From: Apostichopus japonicus
Taxonomy: Eukaryota > Echinodermata > Holothuroidea > Aspidochirotida > Stichopodidae
Assembly (NCBI RefSeq): GCF_037975245.1
Contig: NC_092575.1
Location: 3,353,001 to 3,417,000, forward strand
Length of the DNA stretch: 64,000 nt
Direction of reading: 5' to 3'
Position numbers and translations under genes: made by a program. How positions within the stretch are numbered: the first letter of the stretch is position 1; every line of letters starts with the position of its first letter. Of this stretch, positions 1-10,919 are shown in pieces. A model generated the notes under the pieces. The model made no database searches. It worked only from the letters and a program-made list of their open reading frames with translations, and was not told where the DNA came from.

Positions 1-3000
1 TAGTCCAAAATCACAACGTTGCAACACGGTGCACACACACAGAAATATTTTCTGAGTTCTCCGTACGCATTGATTTTGCACAGGAATGAGATCTCAAAAT
101 AAAATAAAGTTCGTTATATAGATACAGTCAACCACCTCCGTGGGGTGTTGCAAATGTTCAGAGCCCCCAGTCCCAAGCCCCCCCACGGTATGGTACTCAT
201 CCTTCATGAACACCTAGCTGGTACATACGAAATTTGGGTCAGGACTTAGTTTGGGTCAAATCCCTATTTTCCTTGGCGCACGGGGCCCGGAACACATGCC
301 AGATATGCCAATTTTGTTTTTGCCTTAGAAAAAAAAATGAAACAGCTCCCATTGACTTTGTGTTAGCTCCGTGGGGTGTTGCAAATGTTCAGAGCCCCCA
401 GTCCCAAGCCCCCCACGGTATGGTACTCATCCTTCATGAACACCTAGCTGGTACATACGAAATTTGGGTCAGGACTTAGTTTGGGTCAAATCCCTATTTT
501 CCTTGGCGCACGGGGCCCGGAACACATGCCAGATATGCCAATTTTGTTTTTGCCTTAGAAAAAACATGAAACAGCTCCCATTGACTTTGTGTTAGCTCCG
601 TGGGGTGTTGCAAATGTTCAAAGCCCCCAGTCCCAAGCCCCCCACGGTATGGTACTCAAACTTCATGAACACCTAGCTGGTACATACGAAATTTGGGTCA
701 GGACTTAGTTTGGGTCAAATCCCTATTTTCCTCGGCGCACGGGGCCCGGAACACATGCCAGATATGCCAATTTTGTTTTGGACTTAAAAAAAACATGAAA
801 CAGCTCCCATTGACTTTGTGTTAGCTCCGTGGGGTGTTGCAAATGTTCAGAGCCCCCAGTCCCAAGCCCCCCACGGTATGGAACTCATCCTTCATGAACA
901 CCTAGCTGGTACATACGAAATTTGGGTCAGGACTTAGTTTGGGTCAAATCCCTATTTTCCTCGGCGCACGGGGCCCGGAACACATGCCAGATATGCCAAT
1001 TTTGTTTTTGCCTTAGAAAAAACATGAAACAGCTCCCATTGACTTTGTGTTAGCTCCGTGGGGTGTTGCAAATGTTCAAAGCCCCCAGTCCCAAGCCCCC
1101 CACGGTATGGTACTCAAACTTCATGAACACCTAGCTGGTACATACGAAATTTGGGTCAGGACTTAGTTTGGGTCAAATCCCTATTTTCCTCGGCGCACGG
1201 GGCCCGGAACACATGCCAGATATGCCAATTTTGTTTTGGACTTAAAAAAAACATGAAACAGCTCCCATTGACTTTGTGTTAGCTCCGTGGGGTGTTGCAA
1301 ATGTTCAGAGCCCCCAGTCCCAAGCCCCCCACGGTATGGTACTCATCCTTCATGAACACCTAGCTGGTACATACGAAATTTGGGTCAGGACTTAGTTTGG
1401 GTCAAATCCCTATTTTCCTTGGCGCACGGGGCCCGGAGCACATGCCAGATATGCCAATTTTGTTTTGGACTTAGAAAAAAAATGAAACAGCTCCCATTGA
1501 CTTTGTGTTAGCTCCGTGGGGTGTTGCAAATGTTCAGAGCCCCCAGTCCCAAGCCCCCCCCCCACGGTATGGTACTCATCCTTCATGAACACCTAGCTGG
1601 TACATACGAAATTTGGGTCAGGACTTAGTTTGGGTCAAATCCCTATTTTCCTCGGCGCACGGGGCCCGGAACACATGCCAGATATGCCAATTTTGTTTTT
1701 GCCTTAGAAAAAACATGAAACAGCTCCCATTGACTTTGTGTTAGCTCCGTGGGGTGTTGCAAATGTTCAAAGCCCCCAGTCCCAAGCCCCCCACGGTATG
1801 GTACTCAAACTTCATGAACACCTAGCTGGTACATACGAAATTTGGGTCAGGACTTAGTTTGGGTCAAATCCCTATTTTCCTCGGCGCACGGGGCCCGGAA
1901 CACATGCCAGATATGCCAATTTTGTTTTTGACTTAAAAAAAACATGAAACAGCTCCCATTGACTTTGTGTTAGCTCCGTGGGGTGTTGCAAATGTTCAGA
2001 GCCCCCAGTCCCAAGCCCCCCACGGTATGGTACTCATCCTTCATGAACACCTAGCTGGTACATACGAAATTTGGGTCAGGACTTAGTTTGGGTCAAATCC
2101 CTATTTTCCTCGGCGCACGGGGCCCGGAACACATGCCAGATATGCCAATTTTGTTTTTGCCTTAGAAAAAACATGAAACAGCTCCCATTGACTTTGTGTT
2201 AGCTCCGTGGGGTGTTGCAAATGTTCAAAGCCCCCAGTCCCAAGCCCCCCACGGTATGGTACTCAAACTTCATGAACACCTAGCTGGTACATACGAAATT
2301 TGGGTCAGGACTTAGTTTGGGTCAAATCCCTATTTTCCTCGGCGCACGGGGCCCGGAACACATGCCAGATATGCCAATTTTGTTTTGGACTTAAAAAAAA
2401 CATGAAACAGCTCCCATTGACTTTGTGTTAGCTCCGTGGGGTGTTGCAAATGTTCAGAGCCCCCAGTCCCAAGCCCCCCACGGTATGGTACTCATCCTTC
2501 ATGAACACCTAGCTGGTACATACGAAATTTGGGTCAGGACTTAGTTTGGGTCAAATCCCTATTTTCCTCGGCGCACGGGGCCCGGAACACATGCCAGATA
2601 TGCCAATTTTGTTTTGGACTTAGAAAAAAAATGAAACAGCTCCCATTGACTTTGTGTTAGCTCCGTGGGGTGTTGCAAATGTTCAGAGCCCCCAGTCCCA
2701 AGCCCCCCCCCCCCACGGTATGGTACTCAAACTTCATGAACACCTAGCTGGTACATACGAAATTTGGGTCAGGACTTAGTTTGGGTCAATTCCCTATTTT
2801 CCTTGGCGCACGGGGCCCGGAACACATGCCAGATATGCCAATTTTGTTGTTGACTTAGAAAAAATATGAAACAGCTCCCATTGACTTTGTGTTAGCTCCG
2901 TGGGGTGTTGCAAATGTTCAGAGCCCCCAGTCCCAAGCCCCCCACAGTATGGTACTCATCCTTCATGAACACCTAGCTGGTACATACGAAATTTGGGTCA

Positions 3001-3540
3001 GGACTTAGTTTGGGTCAAATCCCTATTTTCCTTGGCGCACGGGGCCCGGAACACATGCCAAGTATGCCAATTTTGTTTTTGACTTAGAAAAAAAATGAAA
3101 CAGCTCCCATTGACTTTGTGTTAGCTCCGTGGGGTGTTGCAAATGTTCAGAGCCCCCAGCCCCAAGCCCCCCACGGTATGGTACTCATCCTTCATGAACA
3201 CCTAGCTGGTACATACGAAATTTGGGTCAGGACTTAGTTTGGGTCAAATCCCTATTTTCCTTGGCGCACGGGGCCCGGAACACATGCCAGATATGCCAAT
3301 TTTGTTTTGGACTTAAAAAAAAAAATGAAACAGCTCCCATTGACTTTGTGTTAGCTCCGTGGGGTGTTGCAAATGTTCAAAGCCCCCAGTCCCAAGCCCC
3401 CCACGGTATGGTACTCATCCTTCATGAACACCTAGCTTGTACATACGAAATTTGGGTCAGGACTTAGTTTGGGTCATATCCTTCTTTTCCATGGCGCACG
3501 GGGCCCGAAACACATGAAAAATATGCCAATTCTGTTTTGA
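1..3540. repeat. Tandem array of a 229-bp satellite-like repeat, about 15 monomers
   Basis: The anchor word TGGGGTGTTGCAAATG recurs at 141, 372, 601, 830, 1059, 1288, 1517, 1750, 1979, 2208, 2437, 2666, 2901, 3130 and 3360. The spacing is 229 bp, stretched to 230-235 where a C or A run has grown. Monomers differ at a few sites (CAGAG or CAAAG after GTT, CATCC or CAAAC before TTCATGAAC), so types can be followed along the array. The array starts before the window. From about 3460 the last monomer diverges and runs into the unique flank. The frames of about 81 codons open in it on both strands are periodic by-products, not genes. Copies in inverted orientation occur at 9060-9930. Confidence 0.95.
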
Positions 3541-3740
3541 TTAACTTGAATATTTCTGTATCGTACGGAAGCGTAGAAAGGACATTGCATTGACTTGCAC
3601 ACTTAATAAAATATATCAATACGTCAAACCTTTGAAAACCGCGTTTCGCACACTTCGTACAACTTGTCAAAACTAAGAGACTGGATGACAAAATATACAA
3701 GAGACAAATACAAGCACAGAGTACACACAGGTTAATGAGT
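3541..3740. repeat. Unique flank of the 229-bp array, inverted copy at about 8830-9060
   Basis: This stretch reappears as its reverse complement at about 8830-9060, next to the inverted monomers. Shared words include GTACGGAAGCGTAGAAAGGA and GTGTGCAAGTCAATGCAATG (as complement). The homology runs from the array edge to about 3740 and stops where the pyrimidine-rich Penelope-like end begins. The 229-bp array and this flank therefore form one repeat family present here in two opposite copies about 5.1 kb apart. Confidence 0.85.
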
Positions 3741-4030
3741 AGGGAGAACACAAAAGAGTAAGGTGAAAGAGGATGAGTAGACAAAGGAAGTGAGGAGTGA
3801 AATTTACAGAGGGAGAGGAGAGGTACAGTTGATAAACTGTGGAGGGACCAAGGGAGGATTAAAGGAAGAGGGTACGGAATAAACTGCAGAAGGACAAAGA
3901 CAGGGAGGCGTGGAGAAAAAAGGTGAAAGAGAGGCAAGAGAGAGGGTAACATATGGGGTGTGGGAGGGGGGAAAACATGGGGATAACATGGGGGAGAAGG
4001 AAAGGGGGAGCAAAAGGTGGTGGTCGAATT
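3741..4030 (-). mobile_element. Penelope-like element 3' end, pyrimidine-rich segment (fragment)
   Basis: Read on the minus strand this is a C/T-rich tract of blocks such as CTCTTTTGTGTTCTCCCTAC and CCTCTCCTCTCCC. The same blocks occur at 7360-7620 (minus) and 7925-8130 (plus). In the plus copy they lead directly into a hammerhead-like motif, the order expected in the terminal repeat of a Penelope-like element. The 234-codon minus frame across this region is a low-complexity reading of the tract and is not called as a gene. Confidence 0.55.
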
Positions 4031-4259
4031 GGATTCAACAATGTGGTGACTACAGACGATGCATCTCGAAGTACGGTCACGGGTGAATGGGTGTAGGGTT
4101 AGAAGTAAGGGATGGAACAGCAGCACGCACATGAAGGTCCCATAGGTTGCGTGAACCACTGTAGGCAAGGCTGGGTTTTTCAGGAACTGCTCCTTGGAGT
4201 CTGTCTGAAGGGAAAAGAATTTTGTGGTGGTTAGAACTGTTTTGTTTAAGAGGAATCTT

Positions 4260-4400
4260 TTCCCCTTTCCTTTCCTTCCTTTTTAGCCTATGAAGAAGAT
4301 CCTGCTAGGATCGAAACGTCAGGCCAACTTACTTTTACACATTCTATTACACAGGCTCTCTAGTGGATAAGAAGTTTGTTAACAGTTTTATTTTATTTTA
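4260..4400 (+). mobile_element. Penelope-like element terminal fragment with degraded hammerhead-like motif
   Basis: A pyrimidine tract is followed by a motif at 4286-4324: GCCT, a 6-bp hairpin GATCCT/AGGATC with loop GCT, then GAAACGTC and AGGC. The outer GCCT and AGGC can pair. The core reads ATGAAGA where CTGANGA is expected, so the first core base is lost. The downstream tail (4318-4396, with CTCTCTAGTGGATAAG) recurs almost unchanged at 31625-31705, which shows it is an interspersed repeat. Confidence 0.5.
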
Positions 4401-5104
4401 ATTTCCTTTTTTTTTAAGAGGAGGAAGGTTTTGGTGGAAAGTCACAACTGTATGACGAATGAACGTAAACATTGAAAGAATTCGCATAAGTATTCTTTTT
4501 TCATTCGTTTCATTTCATAGAAGGAAGTACTGACAAGGACATTTACGTGATGATAAGATGGATAATAGACAGGATAACTAAATAAGAATTAACGCAATTG
4601 GCTTTTCCTATACGTTTATTCCAAATACAATCGTTTAGCCATTAATCGCTACACATCCCGCACATCTGTTTCATTGAACTTGAACGCTTAATTTTTTTGC
4701 GGGAAATCCCGTCTTGGTAAAATTTGACATGCGGGATTTGAAATCAAATTGTGTGAAACCCGCGACTAGCTCGAACCCGGGGAGGGGTGCGGGTCTGGCT
4801 CTGTATTACGGTGGGAAGGAATTATATAGCTTAAATGAGGGGGGAAATTGCAATTGCACGAAGATAGCCAATCTGCCTTTGCCTTCGTTTTATTTTTACA
4901 AATTATTATTTTAATAATTATTATAAATATTTTGCGTATTTGTGATTCTGCGACATATTTTACGGCTTTTTTAATCACTTAGTTTGGGTGTAAATAAAAG
5001 TTAAGTTTTGCCAAGGTCTTGGCACTACGGGCGAAGCAGGAACGTCGCTAAAGGGGGGTGTGGGGGTGTCTCACCCTCAATCTTGGTAAAACTGACGATA
5101 GTTG

Positions 5105-5179
5105 GAAAATTAGAGTGCGACAGTCGGAATTTCCGACTGTCGCACTCTCATTTTTTCCGACTGTCGCCCTCTAATTTTC
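5105..5179. repeat. Nested inverted repeat, three-arm hairpin
   Basis: Three arms of one word lie in a row. Arm 1 contains AGAGTGCGACAGTCGGAA, arm 2 is its exact reverse complement immediately after it, and arm 3 is a second reverse-complement copy with one mismatch (GCCCTC for GCACTC) that extends the pairing with arm 1 to 25 bp through GAAAATT/AATTTTC. Either arm 2 or arm 3 can pair with arm 1. It may be the end of a foldback or MITE-type element. No coding sequence lies nearby. Confidence 0.75.
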
Positions 5180-6699
5180 ACATATTCTTGTAATTTGTGA
5201 GAGACCTAAACTTTTCGGTCAAAATTGACCCTTAATCAGTCATATTTACCACGTTTTCCTTGTCATATTGAGATATTGTATCTCGCGATCCTTATACTCC
5301 ACCATACAAAACTTCGTATGATTTTGAATGCTCTAAAAAAATGCCTTATAGAACTACTGTACAACGTTCAGCTTCAATTCGGTTAATTTACGTATTAATT
5401 TTGCTATTGGGTGGGTTGACCCTGTTCGCTAGCTTCAAGTAAGTTTAGGATATACATTTAAAACAATTAAAACACTCAATGCTAATCTATGGAAGTATAA
5501 AAGTGCCATCGACATAAGAAAAAACTTTGCCCCATAAGTTGACATTTTTCAGTAAATTGTTTAGATAATAAGATAAAATCTTATCAAAAATCAGGAAAAT
5601 GTTGGATTACTCAGTTGCTTTAACTGAGCAATTGAACAACTTTCTGAAAAATGTTTAATTGACAACTTATCATATCGCGTCAATTGGACATTTTGTGGCA
5701 AAATGTTTAATTACTCACCTCATTCCAAATGCTCAGTTGCAATGAAGTGAACAATTGAACATTTTTTTCATGCGAGTGGTAAATAGCCGCACCCACCCCC
5801 CCCCTCCCCCAAAGGAAAATAATATTGAGCGTGCTAGTAAAAAGCACTGTATTTTTTGGTAATTCACTATGTCGTCGAATATAATTTGTTGAAGTAAAAT
5901 CCCCTCTGTTACATTAACATAGCTTTTGTAGTAAGTAGTCTATGTAGCCTTCAAGCAGATAGCTATACTCAGTTGCTTACTTGCTTAACCAGAGTGATTA
6001 ATAAGTTTGTGAAGTGAGTGCCAGTGGTACAAATGTATCGGGGAAATAAATCCGCGCGCTCGCGTTCAGCATGGGAATGTTGATGAGTAGCAAACGGGGG
6101 GGGGGGGGGGGTACAAGGCAGCAGTCGGAATTTTCTGGCTCCAAAACCCATCCAGTTGGAATTTCAGCTAATACACCCCCCTCCAATCATCAGACCTTAG
6201 CTACGTCCCTGGGGCGAAGGTCTTTAATTAAGTTTCGTAACTCACCGGGAAGCGATTAGAAGGAGTGGGCTTAGGGCTGTGGGGTGCGCGTTGTTATGCA
6301 GATGGGAACATTCTCAAGAAGTGATGCGTGCGTCCGCCCCCGGCAATGATACGCCTTTGGATCCACTACATGATATTCACAGGAAATGTGCTCAATTCTC
6401 AAATCACATGCGGAATATTTTTAGATTCATTGTATGACTTACGGTACAAGGGGTGGGGTAACAATTAGCATTCAGTCCGCAGTTGTATAACCTTCTATCT
6501 CTGGATGACAGTGTTGCATCGAAGGACATATGTCTAATGCAGTTCGCATATAGATCTGGTCTAATACCGAAATGTGTCATGTTCCCCGACGACTATTTCG
6601 AGTTCAAGACCAGCCACAGTTGGTTTCATAGCACAATATTACAATTGTTTAAGGCGTCCATACACACACGCGTCATGATATTCTATATATAGTGTTGTA

Positions 6700-6964
<265 letters not shown>

Positions 6965-7317
6965 AATACATTAGTGAGAGAGGAAAATGGAAACGTCAAA
7001 AATGGAGTGGTCGGTGTAAGGAGTAGGCTGAGGCCCCCCCCCCCCCCCTTTCCGAAATCCTCGATCCGTCACTGGCTACCTTGTGTATATTATAGGGATC
7101 AGCGCTGTAATTATGTCACTGTTCCTCTTTCTCTTCGCGGTGTCTGGGCGTTTTTCTTCTGTGTCCTCCTCTTCTCCTTTCTCTCTTTCTTCTTTTTCTT
7201 TTCGCTTCCTTCGTCTCCTTTTTTCCTCTTTTTTCTTCTCTCTTTTTTTCTTCTTCTTACCCGGGGGGCGCGCGTCCCCAACGCCCCCAGTGTGTTAAGT
7301 ACAATGTGTAAAAGTTA

Positions 7318-7640
7318 AGGGCCTGACGTTTCGATTCTAACAGGATCTTCCAGTGGCTGAAGGACAGACAGGTTAATGAGTATAGGGAGAACACAAAAGA
7401 GTAAGGTGAAAGAGGATTTGTAGACAATGGAAGGATAGAACGAATAAATTTACACAGGGAGAGGAGAGGTACAGGAGACAAATTGTGAAGGGACAAAGGA
7501 AGTATTAGGGAAGAGGATATGGAATAAACTGCAAAAGGACAAATACAGGGAGGTGTGGAGAAAACAGGTGGAAGAGAGTCAAGAGAATGGAGGTTACCAG
7601 GGGAAGAAGGAAAGGAGGGGGGGGGGAGCAAAAGCCACTG
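7318..7640 (-). mobile_element. Penelope-like element 3' end with degraded hammerhead-like motif
   Basis: On the minus strand the pyrimidine-rich tract (7640 to 7360) is followed at 7358-7321 by a motif ending GAATCGAAACGTCAGGCC, homologous to the motifs near 4290 and 8140. Relative to the 8140 copy the core has lost two bases (CTGGAAGATCC), so it should not fold as an active ribozyme. It follows the GIY-YIG remnant at 7636-7740 in the same orientation, which is the 3' order of a Penelope-like element. Confidence 0.55.
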
Positions 7641-7917
7641 TTGATCTGTGACCATAGAATCGTCGCTTCTTGAGGGTGGTTTTGGTTTCACCAAAATACT
7701 GGATGCCGCAAACTCTACAAGAGATCTTATCTGCTGTTTTCATTTTAGCTCCACCTATGCATGCTTGAAGCAAACCAGAGTCCGTGAGGACGCCTACAAG
7801 TGACTCTGTGTTAATCCAGTTCTTTACTCGGTGTAAGTAAAGGTTAAGATTCTTTGAAATCACAGCTCCATAATTTGACTCTGGATAGTAATAGATTCCA
7901 ACAATGGCGACCCTCAA
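7594..7917 (-). pseudogene. Penelope-like GIY-YIG endonuclease remnant
   Basis: The minus-strand frame contains CGIQYFGETKTTLKK followed by RFYGHRS, the signature start of the GIY-YIG endonuclease domain found at the C terminus of many Penelope-like element proteins. The frame begins within unrelated-looking sequence (residues 1-60) and loses homology right after RFYGHRSTV, where it runs into the pyrimidine-rich end. Only the N-terminal third of the nuclease domain is left and no reverse transcriptase is visible. Without the rest of the domain it cannot be functional. The identification rests on the motif alone. Confidence 0.6.
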
Positions 7918-7924
7918 GAAGCCC

Positions 7925-8200
7925 TGTCTTTGTCCTTCTGCAGTTTATTCCTATCCCCTTCTTTTAATCCTCCCTTTGTCCCTCCACAGTTTATTTGCTG
8001 TACCTCTCCTCTCCCCCAGTAAATTTCTTCGTTCTCTCACTTCCTTTGTATATTAATCCTCTTTCACCTTACTCTTTTGTGTTCTCCCTACTCATTTACC
8101 TGTCTGTGCTTGTATTTGTCACTTATTTTGTCCTTGAGCCTCTGAAGAAGATCCTGCTAGGATCGAAAGGTCAGGCCTTAACATTTACACATTGTACCAA
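7925..8200 (+). mobile_element. Penelope-like terminal segment, plus orientation, with hammerhead-like motif
   Basis: This is the plus-strand counterpart of the pyrimidine-rich segments at 3741-4030 and 7360-7620. It ends in a motif at 8138-8176: GCCT, core CTGAAGA, an extra A, hairpin GATCCT/AGGATC with loop GCT, GAAA, GGTC, AGGC. GCCT and AGGC pair as stem I. The core fits CUGANGA..GAAA. The two bases after GAAA (GG) break the minimal stem III seen in the 4290 copy (C-G). It lies back to back with the GIY-YIG remnant, so two element ends meet here in opposite orientation. Confidence 0.55.
8138..8176 (+). ncRNA. Hammerhead ribozyme-like motif, family A
   Basis: Stem I is GCCT (8138-8141) with AGGC (8173-8176). 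Core CTGAAGA is at 8142-8148, stem II GATCCT/AGGATC at 8150-8164, GAAA at 8165-8168, and the NUH-type site GTC at 8170-8172. One unpaired A lies between the core and stem II. Hammerhead motifs are known in the terminal repeats of Penelope-like elements. Activity is not implied, because the minimal stem III is mismatched in this copy. Confidence 0.4.
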
Positions 8201-8205
8201 ATATA

Positions 8206-8760
8206 TTTCCAATTAATATCACTTTATAAACACTGTTCTGCTGTTCGTAATTACGAAATAGTTTGAAAGGTGTATTTAATGCGATCACCATCCGATTTCT
8301 TTCCATGACTGTATAGTAACTATCACCTACAAAGCAATGATCTACAGGAGATGCGATGAGGTCGAACATGATGTGTGACTGGTGTCAATCTTCAAAAAGG
8401 TTATGGATGAAAAAAAGAGATATTGGTAAAATACTTGGTTCTCAGGCAAAAGTGAACATCTAGTTGGTCATTTTCAAGCCCGAGATGTGACATTTCCGGT
8501 GATCTGGAGGAGGGGGGGGGGGGTGTCAAACCCAGAAATTTTCTTGTACGCTGCTCGCCAACCGATGGTGACGCTCCGATTAGATAGTAACCCCTCCCCA
8601 CACTCCCCCCCCCCCTCCGGATTAGAAAATCCTGAATACGTCTACTGTAACATATTACCAATATCACTTTATTAACACTGTTCTGCTGTTCGTACTTACG
8701 AAATAGTTTGAAAGGCGTATTTATGCGATCACCATCCGATTTCTATCCATGACTGTAACA
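8206..8760. repeat. Pair of about 100-bp direct repeats around a 350-bp spacer
   Basis: The segment at about 8212-8313 (with CACTGTTCTGCTGTTCGTA and CGATCACCATCCGATTTCT) is repeated at about 8660-8757 with about 6 differences. The spacer has poly-G and poly-C runs and no coding potential. It could be an LTR-like pair or a local duplication. No target duplication was identified. Confidence 0.75.
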
Positions 8761-8829
8761 TCACTACTTTCTGTGAACAAACTAGGACAGAACTTAGGCA
8801 GATACATGTGTAATGTAATCTCAAATTGG

Positions 8830-9930
8830 AAAATTATGTTTGTACTGTGTGTACTCTGTGATTGTATTTTTCCCATGTATATTTTGTCATCCAGCCTCTT
8901 AGTTTTGACAAGTTGTACGAAGTATGCAAAACGCGGTTTTCAAAAGTTTGACGTATTGATATATTTTATTAAGTGTGCAAGTCAATGCAATGTCCTTTCT
9001 ACGCTTCCGTACGATACAGAAATAATCAAGTTAATCAAAACAGAATTGGCATATTTTGCATGTGTTCCGGGCCCCGTGCGCCAAGGAAAATAGGGATTTG
9101 ACCCAAACTAAGTCCTGACCCAAATTTCGTATGTACCAGCTAGACGTTCATGAAGTTTGAGTACCATACCGTGGGGGGCTTGGGACTGGGGGCTTTGAAC
9201 ATTTGCAACACCCCACGGAGCTAACACAAAGTCAATGGGAGCTGTTTCATTTTTTTTTCAAGTCCAAAACAAAATTGGCATATCTGGCATGTGTTCCGGG
9301 CCCCGTGCGCCAAGGAAAATAGGGATTTGACCCAAACTAAGTCCTGACCCAAATTTCGTGTATACCAGCTAGGTGTTCATGAAGTTTGAGTACCATACCG
9401 TGGGGGGCTTGGGACTAGGAGCCTTGAACATTTGCAACACCCCACGGAGCTAACACAAAGTCAATGGGAGCTGTTTCATATTTTTTTCTAAGTCCAAAAC
9501 AAAATTGGCATATCTGGCATGTGTTCCGGGCCCCGTGCGCCAAGGAAAATAGGGATTTGACCCAAACTAAGTCCTGACCCAAATTTCGTGTATACCAGCT
9601 AGGTGTTCATGAAGTTTGAGTACCATACCGTGGGGGGCTTGGGACTGGGGGCTCTGAACATTTGCAACACCCCACGGAGCTAACACAAAGTCAATGGGAG
9701 CTGTTTAATTTTTGTCTGTCCAAAACAAAATTGGCATATCTGGCATGTGTTCCGGGCCCCGTGCGCCAAGGAAAATAGGGATTTGACCCAAACTAAGTCC
9801 TGACCCAAATTTCGTATGTACCAGCTAGACGTTCATCAAGTATGAGTACCATACCGTGGGGGGCTTGGGGCTTTGAACATTTGCAACACCCCACGGAGCT
9901 AACACAAAGTCAATGGGAATTTTTTAATGA
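8830..9930. repeat. Inverted copy of the 229-bp array edge, about four monomers
   Basis: The sequence from about 8830 to 9060 is the reverse complement of 3541-3740. It continues into about four monomers whose complement anchor CATTTGCAACACCCCACGGA recurs near 9200, 9430, 9660 and 9880. The last monomer has a deletion near 9870 and ends abruptly at about 9925. Variants such as GTGTATACCAGCTAGG (two adjacent monomers) differ from the left array, so this arm has diverged on its own. Confidence 0.9.
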
Positions 9931-10919
9931 TACTAACGCACTACACAGATCTCGGACTTAGTTTATTTTTGCAGAGATTTAACCCTCGTGAGCGCTATAA
10001 CCCCCTCTCAATTAATACGCGGATATATTATGCGGTGTTTGTCCCACATGGCTTGCCATAGACGAATACCGAAGTTGCCTATCTGAAACATATCCGAGTA
10101 TACACCGAGGGTCAGTAAATGCACTGCTGTGCCAAATCTGACTGACAATACTGCGGCCATATCGGCAGGACAGGAATTGCAAAAAAAAAGATCCAAGCTC
10201 GAAAATGGGAGAAAATATATTTTTGTTCGTTCCGAATTTAATCGGTAAATAGATAAAATTAACTGACTGGATAATCCAGATTTTATTATGACCCAGGCCT
10301 GCCATAAAGTAAGTTAGACTACGTGAAGGCTACTGTATGTTACCCACACAAGACTAATGACTAGTATAGGGTTCCGCGATGTTATGGTCTAAACGGACTT
10401 CGGCCAAATTTTCAGCATGAGAGCAACAAAAAATCCACGGAGGACTATTGAAAGGTCTCAATTCAGAATTTACTTAGCTAACTTTAGCGATCTAACTTGT
10501 GGATGTGGAAGATTTTGTAAATTCTCCCAAAATATGCCAAGTGTTGTGTTGGATATAAGTTTATAACATTGTGGAAAACAAAATGTATTTTAATGTGAAT
10601 AACAATCATGTTGAATCCCATATAAATTTCAGTATCAGCAAGTGTTACTCGGCACCCTCTACGCTCTTGGTTAATTAACTTAGGTACCAATGGTGAGGTT
10701 TCCATTTTTATTCACCCAAACTCTGAAGTTATATAGTTGCTAAATAAACATTCTATCTTGCTGTCTAACTTGCTGTCCATTTATTTATTCCAATAAAAAA
10801 TTGTTATTTATTCTCTAAAACAATTCTTTACATACTTGAAAATAATCATATTGGACTACAGTAACGTTGAGATCTTTCATTTCATACATTCTTCTCCAAA
10901 TCTTTTGAATGATTTCCAG
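9931..10919. other. No gene recognised between the inverted array and CDIPT
   Basis: This is AT-rich sequence with no convincing exon. A first CDIPT coding exon (a short N-terminal peptide ending in a G after PNLI-like sequence) was looked for here and not found. It is either farther upstream, beyond or within the repeats, or before the window. Confidence 0.5.

Noticed and set aside
234-3467. Repeated 81-codon frames in the 229-bp array, both strands
   Set aside because: They recur with the monomer and disappear when a run length changes. No start context or conservation supports translation.
1-3540. CRISPR-like array
   Set aside because: The whole 229-bp unit is repeated with no unique spacers, and the host is an animal.
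3464-4168. Minus-strand open frame of 234 codons
   Set aside because: It spans the edge of the satellite and a pyrimidine-rich retroelement end. Its Ser/Pro/Leu-rich translation is what a CT tract gives, with no domain and no splice or codon support.
7318-7360. Intact hammerhead ribozyme on the minus strand
   Set aside because: Two core bases are missing compared with the 8138 copy, so it is described only as a degraded relative.
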